A DNA stretch of 64,000 nt from Neorhizobium petrolearium (GCF_017873175.1 NZ_JAGGJW010000002.1:248001-312000); one strand, 5' to 3'; shown: positions 45,313 through 56,346, counted from the first letter of the stretch. Made by a program: numbers and translations. The notes: generated by a model not told the origin, from the sequence alone.

Positions 45313-46269
45313 ATGCTGCGTTATGTTGCGACACGATTTGCGATCTGGATCCCGTCGGTCCTGCTCGTTATGCTGGCGGTCTATGCGCTGGCTTTTTACG
45401 GCGCGGGCGATCCGATCAAGCTGATTTTTCTGCGTGCACCGGGCGATGTGGCCTATAACCCGCAACGCATCGAGGCGATCCGCGAAAGCGCCGGCCTCAA
45501 CAAGCCGTTCATCGAACAGTTCGCCTACTATGTCTGGAATCTCGCCCAGGGCAAATTCGGCAATTCGCTGAGTTCCGGCCGCTCGGTCTGGGCATTGGTG
45601 AAAGCGGCTGCCCCGGTCTCCTTCCAGCTTGCCCTCTGTTCCGTCATCCTCACGGCGCTGGTCGCCATTCCGCTCGGCATGATCGCAGCGCTGAACCAGA
45701 ACACCAGGATCGACTACACCATTCTGGGTTCGGCCCTCTTCCTCTGGGCGATCCCGGCCTATGTCGCCGGTCCGCTGCTGATGGTGGCGCTGATCGTTCT
45801 CCTGCCCGGCGTCAGGGTGCCCTATGGCTGGGGCGGTATCTTCGACGTGCGCATCCTCCTGCCGCTTGTCGTCCTCTCTTTCCAGCCGATTGCACTGATC
45901 GTGCGCCAGACACGGGCCGCCGTCATCGAAGTTCTGTCGGAGGATTTCGTCCGCACCGCCCGCGCCAAGGGCGTACCAGAGATCATGGTGGCGCTGCGCC
46001 ACATCCTGCGGCCGGTACTGACCCCCGTCGTCACCCAGCTCGGCCTGATCATGATCACCATCGTCAACGGCGCGATTTTCGTGGAACTGGTCTTCGGTCT
46101 GCCCGGGCTCGGGCGCCTCACCGTGCAGGCGCTGATCAATTCGGACTATCCGGTGATCCTGGCGATCACCCTGATCGGCTCCTTCCTGGTGATGATCTCC
46201 AACCTTCTGGTCGACATCCTCTATCCGATGCTCGACCCACGCGCCAACGATTCCAGGAGGAGCCGCTGA
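45313..46269 (+). CDS. Dpp/Opp-type ABC transporter permease (DppB-like)
   Basis: A 318-residue channel subunit with six membrane segments. The N-terminus LRYVATRFAIWIPSVLLVML is typical of DppB. The EAA loop region reads EDFVRTARAKGVPEIMVALR. GGGAGG lies 10 nt before the ATG. It is 2 nt before the second permease. Together with the next three genes it makes a complete importer with the 43.5-kb binding protein. Confidence 0.93.
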   Translation: MLRYVATRFAIWIPSVLLVMLAVYALAFYGAGDPIKLIFLRAPGDVAYNPQRIEAIRESAGLNKPFIEQFAYYVWNLAQGKFGNSLSSGRSVWALVKAAAPVSFQLALCSVILTALVAIPLGMIAALNQNTRIDYTILGSALFLWAIPAYVAGPLLMVALIVLLPGVRVPYGWGGIFDVRILLPLVVLSFQPIALIVRQTRAAVIEVLSEDFVRTARAKGVPEIMVALRHILRPVLTPVVTQLGLIMITIVNGAIFVELVFGLPGLGRLTVQALINSDYPVILAITLIGSFLVMISNLLVDILYPMLDPRANDSRRSR

Positions 46270-46271
46270 CG

Positions 46272-47231
46272 ATGACGCTCGTTCAGACCAATCCGGCGAT
46301 GGCCGACGAGGAGCCGCCGGTCAGCCTGTGGCGGGATGCCTGGCACCGGCTGAAACGCAACAAGCTGGCGATCTTCGGCCTCGGCATCGTCCTGCTGCTC
46401 GCCTTTGCCGCTATCTTCGGCCCGTATCTGACGCCCTACGACTTCTTGAGCCAGGACCTTGCGGCCCGCAATCAGGCGCCGTCGTTCGCCCATCTTTTCG
46501 GTACCGACGACCTAGGCCGCGATGTCTTCAGCCGTGTCGTCTACGGCACCCGCACCGCCTTCCTCGTTGCGATCGTGGTCACGGTGATCGCACTCGCCAT
46601 CGGTACGACCCTCGGCGCAATCGCCGGCTTCTTCGGCGATCCCTATGACCGCCTCATCATGTGGCTGACCGACATGACCATGTCCGTGCCGAACCTGCTT
46701 CTGGTCGTCGTCATCAATGCCTCCCTGAAAACGCCGATTGCCCGCTGGATGGAAGCGCAATACATGGCGACCCTCAATCCCTTCTACCGTGAGACGATCT
46801 GGATCGATTTCCTCCTCGTCTTCGGGTCCATGGCGCTGATCTCGTGGCCTCCCTATGCGCGTCTTGTCCGCGCCCAGGTGCTGTCGATCCGCAGCCGCCC
46901 CTACATTACCGCCGCCATGGCACTCGGACTGTCGAACCGCATCATCATGACGCGCTACGTGGTGCCGAACGCGCTCGGTCCACTGATCGTCTCGGTCAGC
47001 GCCGGCCTCGGCACGGCCATGGTGCTCGAAAGCGCCTTCTCCTTCCTGGGTGTCGGCGTGAACCCGCCGACGCCGAGCTGGGGCAACATGATCGCCGACG
47101 GCCTGCGCGTCTGGCAGCATTATCCGCACCTGCTTGCCGCCCCCGCCGCCGTGCTCGGCCTCGCCTCTGTCGCCTTCTCCTTCCTTGGCGACGGCCTGAA
47201 TGACGCTCTCAACCCGCGAGGTACGAAGTGA
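46272..47231 (+). CDS. Dpp/Opp-type ABC transporter permease (DppC-like)
   Basis: A 319-residue second channel subunit. It has the DppC-type extended N-terminus before the first membrane segment (WHRLKRNKLAIFGLGIVLLL), the GTDDLGRDVFSRVVYGTRTA block and the family end VGVNPPTPSWGNMIADG. An insertion near residues 155-180 (NASLKTPIARWMEAQYMATL) is longer than in E. coli DppC. Its stop overlaps the GTG start of the first ATPase. Confidence 0.93.
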   Translation: MTLVQTNPAMADEEPPVSLWRDAWHRLKRNKLAIFGLGIVLLLAFAAIFGPYLTPYDFLSQDLAARNQAPSFAHLFGTDDLGRDVFSRVVYGTRTAFLVAIVVTVIALAIGTTLGAIAGFFGDPYDRLIMWLTDMTMSVPNLLLVVVINASLKTPIARWMEAQYMATLNPFYRETIWIDFLLVFGSMALISWPPYARLVRAQVLSIRSRPYITAAMALGLSNRIIMTRYVVPNALGPLIVSVSAGLGTAMVLESAFSFLGVGVNPPTPSWGNMIADGLRVWQHYPHLLAAPAAVLGLASVAFSFLGDGLNDALNPRGTK

Positions 47232-48231
47232 CCGCTCGGATTTCAGAACCCCCTCTTCTCGATGTCAAAGGACTGACCGTCGAAATCGACGGCCGTCGTG
47301 GCCCCGCCGTCGTCGTCGACGGGATCGACTTGCATGTCGGCAGAGGAGAAACGCTCGGCATTGTCGGCGAATCCGGCTGCGGCAAAAGCCTCACCATGTT
47401 GAGCCTGATGCGGCTTCTGCCGAACAAGATCCGTGTCAGCAAGGGCACGGCCCGTTTCGACGGCCGCGACCTGCAAACGATGCCGACCCGGGAACTGCGC
47501 AAGGTGCGCGGCGGCGATATCGGTTTCGTCTTCCAGGACCCCATGACCTCCCTCAACCCGGTGATGCGGATCGGCGACCAGCTTTGCGAGCCGCTGATCT
47601 ATCATCGCAAGATGGCGAAGACGGATGCCCGCAAGCGGGCAGTGGAGCTCTTGCGCCTCGTCGGCATTCCGGGGCCGGAGGAGCGGCTGAACGCCTATCC
47701 GCACGAGCTTTCCGGTGGCATGCGCCAACGTGTGATGATCGCGATCGGGCTTGCCTGCGAGCCGAAGCTGTTGATTGCCGACGAGCCGACCACCGCACTC
47801 GATGTGACGATCCAGGCCCAGATCGTCGATCTGGTGAAGGATCTGCGCAACAAGCTCGGCATGTCGGTCGTCTGGATCACCCATGACCTTGCACTGATCG
47901 CCGGTTTGGCCGATCGCGTTGTGGTGCTTTATGCCGGAACCGTGGTTGAGGACGCACCGGTCGACGAGCTTTACGCCAATCCGAGCCACCCCTATACCCG
48001 CGGCCTGCTCGCCTCGATCCCGACGCTTTCCGACGCTCCGGCCGCGCGGCTGAGTTCGATCGGCGGCACGCCACCGGAGCCCGGCCGGCGCCCTGCCGGC
48101 TGTCCCTTTGCGCCGCGCTGCCCGCTTGCCATGGACATATGTCAACGGGACGTGCCGAAGCTCGAGCCGATTTCCTCCGGCGGCAGCCATCGCGCCGCCT
48201 GTTTTGCCGTCAACAAAGTATTGAAGGCTGC

Positions 48232-48235
<4 letters not shown>
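47228..48235 (+). CDS. Dpp/Opp-type ABC transporter ATPase (DppD-like)
   Basis: A 335-residue ATPase with Walker A GESGCGKSLTM near residue 54, signature [16 protein letters not shown], Walker [13 protein letters not shown] and switch WITHDL. The C-terminal oligopeptide/dipeptide extension shows GCPFAPRCPLAMDIC with the Cys residues that bind an iron-sulfur cluster in this family. The start is GTG at 47228, overlapping the permease stop. The stop overlaps the next ATPase. Confidence 0.93.
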
Positions 48236-49223
<988 letters not shown>

Positions 49224-49224
<1 letters not shown>

Positions 49225-50297
49225 TGGCTATTCAAGTCGCGATCATCGCCGACGATCTGACGGGCGCGCTCGATACGGGCACGCCCTTCGCGGCGGCGGG
49301 ACTCGTCGTCGCGGTGGCAACCGACATAGAGGGCATTCCGACCGCATTGCGAAGCAATCCGGACGTGCTGGTGGTCAACACCGCCTCTCGTGCCCTGCCT
49401 CCGGAGGAAGCGGAAGCGCGTATCGGACTTGCGGCAGCGGCAATCGCCGTGGCCGAACCCGCCTTTCTCTTCAAGAAGATCGATTCACGCCTGAAAGGAA
49501 ATATCACCGTCGAAAGCAAAGCGCTTGCAAAGGTCTTCGGTTATCGCAAGGTCGTCGTCGCGCCCGCCATTCCCGACCAGCAACGTTTCACCCGCGGCGG
49601 AGCGGTCGTCGGTCGCGGCGTCGACAAACCTATCCCGATATTGCCCCTCTTTGCCGGCCCCGGCGCGGACCTCGTCATCGCCGATGCCGAGACCGACGGT
49701 GACCTTGACCGCGTTCTCGCAAGCCATGACTGGAGCGACACGGTGGCGGTCGGAACGCGGGGCCTTGGCCTGGCGCTCGCGCGGAGGCTTCGTAAACCGG
49801 ACACGAACTCCACACCTTTCCGCACCTCCGCCGCGACTTTGTTTGCGATCGGCTCCCGCGATCCGATCACCATGGCGCAGATGACGGCTCTGGCGGAATG
49901 CCGGCTGCTCCACTCGGTGATCGATGCACCCGCGGGTGCCCTTGCAGCTCCACCTGAAACCGGATTGCCGGCGCTAATCCGCTGTTCCGGCGAAATCGTC
50001 GAGGACAGCGCGACCGTCGCAAGCCGATTTGCAGAAACTATCAAAGCCGCGATCGAAGCCTTGATGCCCGACACGGTGGTCACCGGCGGCGGCGACACGG
50101 CCTACGCGCTGCTGCGGGCTCTGGAAGCCGGCGTGCTGTTTCCGAAGGGTGAGATCGAGCCGGGTATTCCTTGGTGCGAAATCCTGCTGAAAAATGGCCG
50201 GCACATCCGGGTTGCGGTAAAGTCCGGGGGCTTCGGTACGCGGGAATCTCTGATACAAGCGATTGAAACGGCGCCCGAAACGCGGCAGGCCGGATGA
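49224..50297 (+). CDS. Four-carbon acid sugar kinase (DUF1537 family)
   Basis: A 357-residue kinase of the DUF1537 family. The N-terminal substrate domain shows IIADDLTGALDTGTPFA at residues 7-23 and FKKIDSRLKGN near 92. The C-terminal nucleotide domain shows VVTGGGDTA and VAVKSGGFG. Characterised members phosphorylate D-threonate, D-erythronate, L-threonate or related acids at O4; sequence reading alone cannot choose among them. Translational coupling to the transporter gene suggests the imported solute, or a product of it, is the substrate. The partner dehydrogenase is probably the PdxA2-like protein at 38.7 kb. Confidence 0.9.
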
Positions 50298-50306
50298 TGG
50301 GCAAGA

Positions 50307-51077
50307 ATGGCAGATCGACTGACTGAGAGTGCACAAAGAGAACCGCGAGTAACGGCGAGCGTGAAATCGGAACGCGGCCGCTCCGTGAAACTCGTCGACC
50401 GCGTCTTCGACCAGCTTCTGGAACGCATCCGCACCGGCAACTATGCACCGGACTCACGTTTGCCCGGCGAGCACGAACTGGCAGCCATGCTCGGCGTCTC
50501 CCGGCCGGTCGTCCGCGATGCCTTGAGCCGCCTTCGCGATCAGGGGCTCATCTACTCCCGCCAGGGCGCCGGAACCTTCGTCAGCGCCCAGGCTTCGGGA
50601 GCCGCGCATCTCGCCTATTCGCCGGTCAAATCGATCGCCGACATCCAGCGCTGCTATGAATTCCGCCTGACGATCGAGCCGGCTGCTGCCTTCTTCGCCG
50701 CACAGCGACGCGACAAGGCCGCAATCGACAAGATCGCCGCGGCACTCGAAGAGCTCCGTGAAGCAACGAGCCACCAGCTTCACAGGGTGGAGGCGGATTT
50801 CAACTTCCACAGAGCGGTCACCGAGGCGGCCAACAATCATTTCTACACGGCCTCCATGGAAGCGTTGAAAGCGCATATCGCCGTCGGCATGCACCTGCAC
50901 GGCCTGTCGCTCATGGGCCCGCGCCCCGGCCTGCAGCAGGTCTACGAGGAACACCAGGCAATCTTCCGTGCCGTCGCCGACGGCCGCGCCGAGGATGCGC
51001 GCGACCTGATGCGCAAACACCTTGAGGGCTCACGCGACCGCCTGTTCGAAGGTCGTGTACTCGACCTCTCGTTTTGA
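50307..51077 (+). CDS. FadR/GntR family transcriptional regulator
   Basis: A 256-residue regulator with an N-terminal winged helix (LPGEHELAAMLGVSRPVVRD and RLRDQGLIYSRQGAGTFVS, about residues 52-93) and a helical FCD effector domain. The domain has metal-site residues in EADFNFHRAVTE and in EEHQAIFRAV near 210. It begins 9 nt after the kinase, so it is the last gene of the transporter-kinase operon. It probably controls that operon and the divergent aldolase operon. It converges on the GHL6-like gene. Confidence 0.9.
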   Translation: MADRLTESAQREPRVTASVKSERGRSVKLVDRVFDQLLERIRTGNYAPDSRLPGEHELAAMLGVSRPVVRDALSRLRDQGLIYSRQGAGTFVSAQASGAAHLAYSPVKSIADIQRCYEFRLTIEPAAAFFAAQRRDKAAIDKIAAALEELREATSHQLHRVEADFNFHRAVTEAANNHFYTASMEALKAHIAVGMHLHGLSLMGPRPGLQQVYEEHQAIFRAVADGRAEDARDLMRKHLEGSRDRLFEGRVLDLSF

Positions 51078-51098
51078 ACCTGGCAGGGGGACCTTCCG

Positions 51099-53294
51099 TC
51101 AAGAGCGGAATTCGATGACGGCGACTTCATGGTCCAGGATTTGCGGGACCTCGAAAACGAGCTCTGTTCCCTCAAGTTTGGCCGCAACGCCACACGAACT
51201 GACACGCAATTGCACCTGGCAGGAAGCTTCCCTGAAGGGAATGCGTAGCCGGACTGTGACCGGACCGATCGGAACGAGGTCGCTCTGTCGTCCCGGCACT
51301 TTGGCGGTAGCCAGCCGGCTGTTGAGATGCAGAATATATCGGCCATCCTGCTCATAGAGCGTGGGAGTGATGAGGCCATGCGCGCTTTCGAGCGACACCA
51401 GGAGCTTTTCACCAAGAGCCCACCGAACGGCATTGGTGATGATTAGCGCATGCTCCGGATGTTCGTCACGGGCAAAGCATCGGTCGAGATCGCCGACAAG
51501 CCAGATGAGCTTTCCTCCTGATGCAGTTTCGCGGGCGGTGATGACCGGCAGGTCCGAATGCGGCCGCCGCATCCATGCGGTTTCCGGCGGGTAGATCGGA
51601 AATTCGTGGACAAATGTTGCAAGGACCGCAACGTCGTCATCCACCTCCACGACCGGCAGAAACCCGCCGAACGGAACGGTGTCCGTCCCTTCAAGACCGG
51701 CAAACAGCGCATGACGCTGTCCAGTGGCCAAGGGAGCGGTCGCGTCTCTTGGGCCGTAGAGGCCGGCGCGCAGTTCTGGATCGAGCCGAATATAGGTGTG
51801 GCGAGCGCTCACCTCGATGTCCGGGTTGGCAAGTTCCCGCCCGCCATGCGATTTGCCCTGGTAGTGGACACCAAAAAGGTCGTTTAGCGCGAAATCCTCC
51901 CGCGGGTCACCGGATGGCCCGTAAAGACTGGTCTCGGACGTCGCAACGACCGATCCGCCGGACTTTGCGAATATTTTCACCGCCTCGGCCTGCGCATCAG
52001 ACATGACGCCGAGATTGGGCAGAATGAGAATTCCGAAACGGCCTACGGCACGGCTGATGTCGTCGGCATGAACGGGCAGATAAGAAATCCCGGCGCGGTC
52101 GAGAGCACGGATTACCCCTCTGTAGGGGTTCATCGTGCGATCGTTGGCCTTGTCCTGGCCGTGGAAATCGTAGTTGTCCTGCGACCAGATGATACCGACA
52201 TCGGCCAATGGCTTGCGGTCGACCAGAATGTCTTCATTGGCTTCATGCCAGCAGAAGATCGGCTCCGCGCTGTTGTACTGGCGACGATCCTCATGCGACG
52301 AGCCGATATGGTGCCACCACGGCTGGATGCCTCCGGCAAACCCGGAGGAAGACCATAGCCGCACTTCGGCCGCAGGCATGCTCGCAAGCCGAAAGGCGGG
52401 GCTGCCAAGCTGGTATTGCGGCATGCTTTCCGGGATGAGCTTATCCCATCCCCCCACTTCGTGCAGCCGCTTGCCGGCTTCCGTATTGTCCGCAAAGCCG
52501 TCGACGGCATTGCGACGCTGATGGTCGAGCATGACAATTTCGGTGCGCGTCAGTATGGATTTGAGGTCTATGAACCGGTTGCCATTGTTGAGCACGTCTC
52601 CGCTGATCATGCCCATCCAACGGCAATGCTCGCCGCCTGCCTGCATGGTGACGGAATTGTTGAATTCCCAGAGTTCTGTCCGGCGCTTGTAGTTCCAGCG
52701 GATCCAGCGTCGATAGCGCTCGTCGGACCAGTCATGGCCGGAGGGTAGATCGACTCCGGAATATTCCCGGAATTGATCGGCGCAGTACCCGCAATAACAG
52801 ATATTCTTGCGCGGAATTCCTGCCCAGCTGTTGTCGGCAAACCCGTCTGGATAACTGCGCTTGATGATCTCACGCATGATCTCCGGCAGATATTCCGAAT
52901 AATAAGGAGAATTGATGCAGGTAATGTACTTGTCCGCCTGCCGATAGGGTTTGCCGGTCGCGTCAACGCAGATCCAATCCGGATGGGCACGATAGAAATC
53001 CTCGGCAACCCGATTGGAGTCCATCCGGGCGATAACCTTAAGCCCCTCCTCCCGGGCCTCCTTGACGATTTCTCCATAGAGATCACGCTCGCCCAGCGTA
53101 TGAGCCCGGTGATGCAACGGAAAGCGCGAGGGATAGTAGGCAACGATCCCACCGGAATTGACGATGACCCCCTGGATACGCGTCTTGCGCCAATGCGCGC
53201 GCCACCACGCGGCATCGTAGCGAGCCGGGTCGATCTCGACCAGATTGGTCTGCCCCCAACGCTTCGTTGTCCTGTACCAGGGTTCTTCAGCCAT
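51099..53294 (-). CDS. Large GHL6-type putative glycoside hydrolase
   Basis: A 731-residue protein resembling the hypothetical glycosyl hydrolase 6 group (PF14871), followed by a beta-galactosidase trimerisation-like domain. The N-terminal barrel (about 20-330) shows KTRIQGVIVNSGGIVAYYPS, EGLKVIARMDSNRVAEDFY and YPDGFADNSWAG. Asp154 of the last is where such barrels often place a catalytic acid. A CYCGYC cluster (166-171) could bind a metal. The middle (about 375-600) is Rossmann-like (GRFGILILPNLGVMSDAQ). No signal peptide, so cytoplasmic. GGGAGG lies 5 nt before the ATG at 53294; an earlier start overlaps the LacI gene. It is 28 nt downstream of lacI-type gene, same operon. Substrate unknown. 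Confidence 0.8.
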   Translation of the reverse strand: MAEEPWYRTTKRWGQTNLVEIDPARYDAAWWRAHWRKTRIQGVIVNSGGIVAYYPSRFPLHHRAHTLGERDLYGEIVKEAREEGLKVIARMDSNRVAEDFYRAHPDWICVDATGKPYRQADKYITCINSPYYSEYLPEIMREIIKRSYPDGFADNSWAGIPRKNICYCGYCADQFREYSGVDLPSGHDWSDERYRRWIRWNYKRRTELWEFNNSVTMQAGGEHCRWMGMISGDVLNNGNRFIDLKSILTRTEIVMLDHQRRNAVDGFADNTEAGKRLHEVGGWDKLIPESMPQYQLGSPAFRLASMPAAEVRLWSSSGFAGGIQPWWHHIGSSHEDRRQYNSAEPIFCWHEANEDILVDRKPLADVGIIWSQDNYDFHGQDKANDRTMNPYRGVIRALDRAGISYLPVHADDISRAVGRFGILILPNLGVMSDAQAEAVKIFAKSGGSVVATSETSLYGPSGDPREDFALNDLFGVHYQGKSHGGRELANPDIEVSARHTYIRLDPELRAGLYGPRDATAPLATGQRHALFAGLEGTDTVPFGGFLPVVEVDDDVAVLATFVHEFPIYPPETAWMRRPHSDLPVITARETASGGKLIWLVGDLDRCFARDEHPEHALIITNAVRWALGEKLLVSLESAHGLITPTLYEQDGRYILHLNSRLATAKVPGRQSDLVPIGPVTVRLRIPFREASCQVQLRVSSCGVAAKLEGTELVFEVPQILDHEVAVIEFRS

Positions 53295-53322
53295 TCTTTC
53301 CTCCCTCAGTTTGCCGACTTCT

Positions 53323-54423
53323 TCATTCAGCCGCGGCATCCCTTGGTTGCGCGGGCTTTCCCATGCGATCGGTGCTCGCACGCTTCATGACATCGAAGCC
53401 GACATCGACAACCCGTTCATCGTCCGGCTCGCCGTCCAACTGTCGACGCAAGGCGATTACGGCGTCATGTCCGACCTTCCAACGATGGGTCCGGACACTC
53501 GACAGGGAGGGAGAAGCCGCCTCCATGAAATCCTCGTCATTGAATCCTGCTATGCCGAATTGGCGGGGGACTGCCACGCCCCGGGCCTGGCATTCGAAGA
53601 GAGCGCCCAGCGCCAGAACGTCATTGTTGCAGAAAACGGCATCCATATCCGGCGCCGCTTTCCAGAGATCAGCGAGCAACTGCCGTCCCATGGAGGGTGT
53701 TGAATACTGATGTCTGTCCCAACTGCCACGCAAGGCCAGTGCTTCGAGATCACCGGCAGGGTTGATCAGCCGCGGATCATATAGCCCCGCCTCCTCCAAA
53801 GCCTCGACATATCCCGACAACCGTCCCTTGGAGCGGCTGTTCATCCAGCCGCTCAGGAATCCGATGCGGCGATATCCGGCTTCGATCAGATGTTGCGTCA
53901 TCGCCTTGCCGGCGTCGTGATGGGAGAAGCCGATGATCTTGTTCACCGGATTGTCGGTGAGATCCATGATCTGGATGACAGGGCAATTCGCCTTTTCCAG
54001 CATCCGGCGGCCGGCAGCGCTCTGGTCGACCCCTGAAACGATCAGGCCGGCCGGCTTGTGTCGCAAAAGTTCGGCAAGCAGCCGATCCTCTTCGTCGAGA
54101 TCGTAGCGCGTGTTGCCGACCTGGATGTGCAGCCTCGTCTGGCCGATCCCGTCATAGATGCCGCGCAAGACATCGGCGAAAATATGCTGCGTCAGCGAGG
54201 GCACGAGGACGCCCACCACGTCGCTGCGGGTGGATGCCAGGGTCCGGGCGGCGAGATTGGGAACATACCCGAGTTCGCGGACGGCAGTATCGATCTTCTC
54301 ACGCAGCATGTCCGACACCAGGGAAGGGTCCCGCAAAGCGCGAGATACGGTAATCGCCCCTACCCCAGCACGCTGGGCAACATCGGCTATCGTGGGTCTA
54401 CCGTCCGTACGGCGTTTAGACAT
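53323..54423 (-). CDS. LacI family transcriptional repressor
   Basis: A 366-residue repressor. The DNA-binding helix-turn-helix TIADVAQRAGVGAITVSRAL and hinge (GYVPNLAARTLASTRSD) take the first 70 residues, and the rest is the periplasmic-binding-protein-like effector domain (VVGVLVPSLTQHIFADVLRG, AVFCNNDVLALGAL). It resembles GntR-type LacI proteins that sense gluconate-like ligands. It lies upstream of the GHL6-type gene on the minus strand and divergent from the second Dpp-type operon. A perfect 16-bp LacI-type palindrome sits in the gap, so it should repress both directions. Confidence 0.92.
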   Translation of the reverse strand: MSKRRTDGRPTIADVAQRAGVGAITVSRALRDPSLVSDMLREKIDTAVRELGYVPNLAARTLASTRSDVVGVLVPSLTQHIFADVLRGIYDGIGQTRLHIQVGNTRYDLDEEDRLLAELLRHKPAGLIVSGVDQSAAGRRMLEKANCPVIQIMDLTDNPVNKIIGFSHHDAGKAMTQHLIEAGYRRIGFLSGWMNSRSKGRLSGYVEALEEAGLYDPRLINPAGDLEALALRGSWDRHQYSTPSMGRQLLADLWKAAPDMDAVFCNNDVLALGALFECQARGVAVPRQFGIAGFNDEDFMEAASPSLSSVRTHRWKVGHDAVIALRRQLDGEPDDERVVDVGFDVMKRASTDRMGKPAQPRDAAAE

Positions 54424-54588
54424 TCAAGGCTCCATGAAATGGCCACCCGCTCGCATCACGGCGGCAAGGTGGCGCCGCGTGCGTCCGCAGCACGCCACGA
54501 TGATATCCACGTTGCCGCAGTTAATCCATTTACGCCCTCGTCCAACCAAAGCGTTCGCCCCCCAATTCAAAAAATCGACTTCCAGCGC

Positions 54589-54618
54589 TTGACGATCTGT
54601 TTATGGTAGCGCTACCAT
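54589..54618 (+). promoter_or_regulatory. Promoter with overlapping LacI-type operator
   Basis: ATGGTAGC-GCTACCAT (54603-54618) is a perfect 16-bp palindrome of the LacI/GntR class with central GC. TTGACG (54589-54594) and TACCAT (54613-54618) could be -35 and -10 with an 18-nt spacer, the -10 lying inside the operator. A bound repressor would therefore block the promoter of the plus-strand operon directly. The start codon at 54694 is 75 nt further. Confidence 0.75.
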
Positions 54619-54693
54619 TAGCGTGAGTTGTTCGTCAACCGTCTTGTGCCGTGGAGGCGACACGGAGTCGGTAAAGCCCAGGGGAGGAGTGGC

Positions 54694-56313
54694 ATGGCAA
54701 TATCTCGACGCATGTTCATGAGCCGCACGGCCGCAACCATTGCCGGCGCAGGCATCGCGACCAGCCTTGGTCCGAACGCTCTCGCACAGGGAGCAACAGA
54801 TACGTTGCGGCTGGCCTTTGCCGCCCGCGGCGTCCGCACTATCGATCCGGCCAAATCGATCCAGGGTGCCGACGAATGGGCCATCATCCATATCTTCGAC
54901 AAGCTTGTGGAAGTGCCGCTCGGGCATTTTCCGGGTAGTGTCGCCGAAGTTCAGCCGAGCCTTGCAACCAGCTGGTCGATGACGCCGGATGCGAAGACAT
55001 GGACGTTCCAGCTTCGCCAGGGCGTGAAGTTTCACAAAGGCTATGGCGACCTCACGTCGGACGACGTGAAATACACCTTCGACCGCCTGCGCAACGACAA
55101 GGCTCTGGGCGGCAATCGCGTCCTGTTTGACAATATCGCCGACGTCAAAGTGGACGGTGTCAACACGGTCATATTCACGCTGAACCAGCCCGATCCGCTG
55201 TTCATCATGGGGCCGCTCAGCCACTATTCATCCAGCATCATTTCGCGCAAGGCACTTGAGGAAAAAGGTGCAGCCGCTTTCGAAAAGGACCCGATCGGCA
55301 CCGGACCTTACCAGCTCGCGAGCGTCGAAAGCGATCCCTCGCAGGGCGTGAAGCTCACCGCCAACAAGGACTATTTCGGCGGGGCACCCGTCACCCCCAA
55401 TCTCCAGGTCCGCTATATCGCGGATACAACGGCCCGGACCTTGGCGCTGCTTTCGGGTGACGTCCACATGATCGAAGGCGTGCGTGCGCCGGGCTGGGTG
55501 CCCTCGATTCAGCAGCGAAATGCGAACCTGCATTTCGACGTCGCCTCCCCAGGGAGTTTCTTCACCATCTCGTTCAACCTGACAGTGAAGCCCTTCGACG
55601 ACGTGCGCGTCCGGCAGGCAATTGCCTATCTGATCAATCGCGACGAGATCGCCAACGCCATGGCTCCGGTCAGCCAGCGGACCTATGGCCTGAATCCGCC
55701 TGCCTATCTGGGAGGGTTCACAGCGAAGACCATCCCTGCAGAGGTTCGTTATGACTACGATCCGGAGAGGGCGAAGGCACTGCTGACCGAGGCCAGTCAT
55801 CCGAACGGGTTCTCGTTCAACGCCGACACCTCGCAGCGCGAGGATTATTCCTCGGTAATGCTGATCGTCCAGGAACAGCTTCGTGCCGGCGGGATCGACA
55901 TGAAGCTGAACATCAAGGACCACACCGCCTTCCACGCCGATCAGCAGAAAGGCACCAACACGATCTTCCAGCGCTCGGCGGCTTATCCGCCTGTCCCCAC
56001 GCAGGCGATCATCGAGCAATTGAGTGCTGCTGCCGAAGTCAAATCAGATGGTTCCGGCGGCCCCAATTTCAGCCACTATGGCGTCGCCATCCCCGGCATC
56101 GACGACATGCTGAAGAAGGCGATGGAGGAGCCTGATCTGGAGAAACGCGTCAAGCTGGTCCAGGACATCGAGGTCAAGTTCCTGACCGACATGCCGCTCC
56201 TGCCGATCAGCGACAACGGCTATCTGGTCGTCCGGGCTGCCAATGTCGATCTCGGCTACGAACTCAAGTCGGGCTACGCCCACTGGCGGCTGACCAAGGC
56301 GAAGATCAACTGA
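54694..56313 (+). CDS. Dpp/Opp-type ABC transporter substrate-binding protein
   Basis: A 539-residue periplasmic family 5 binding protein with a twin-arginine-like signal (SRRMFMSRTAATIAGAGIAT, cleavage near ALAQG). Blocks include TWTFQLRQGVKFHKGYGDLT and TVKPFDDVRVRQAIAYLINR. GGGGAGGAG lies 5 nt before the ATG at 54694. It leads an operon with a large putative glycosidase and a full Dpp-type transporter under LacI control, which favours an oligosaccharide ligand. It is a close paralogue of the partial gene at the right window edge, sharing QREDYSS and SHYGVA-PGIDD-L blocks. Confidence 0.92.
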   Translation: MAISRRMFMSRTAATIAGAGIATSLGPNALAQGATDTLRLAFAARGVRTIDPAKSIQGADEWAIIHIFDKLVEVPLGHFPGSVAEVQPSLATSWSMTPDAKTWTFQLRQGVKFHKGYGDLTSDDVKYTFDRLRNDKALGGNRVLFDNIADVKVDGVNTVIFTLNQPDPLFIMGPLSHYSSSIISRKALEEKGAAAFEKDPIGTGPYQLASVESDPSQGVKLTANKDYFGGAPVTPNLQVRYIADTTARTLALLSGDVHMIEGVRAPGWVPSIQQRNANLHFDVASPGSFFTISFNLTVKPFDDVRVRQAIAYLINRDEIANAMAPVSQRTYGLNPPAYLGGFTAKTIPAEVRYDYDPERAKALLTEASHPNGFSFNADTSQREDYSSVMLIVQEQLRAGGIDMKLNIKDHTAFHADQQKGTNTIFQRSAAYPPVPTQAIIEQLSAAAEVKSDGSGGPNFSHYGVAIPGIDDMLKKAMEEPDLEKRVKLVQDIEVKFLTDMPLLPISDNGYLVVRAANVDLGYELKSGYAHWRLTKAKIN

Positions 56314-56346
56314 CCGGCAAAGCCGATCGCTAAACGAAACAGGCCC

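Noticed and set aside
43399-46002. Very long minus-strand open frame (867 codons) across the Dpp-type receptor and permease genes
   Set aside because: It is antisense to two certain genes and to the hairpin gap; long antisense frames are common in this high-GC codon pattern, and the product looks composition-driven (Arg, Asp, His rich).
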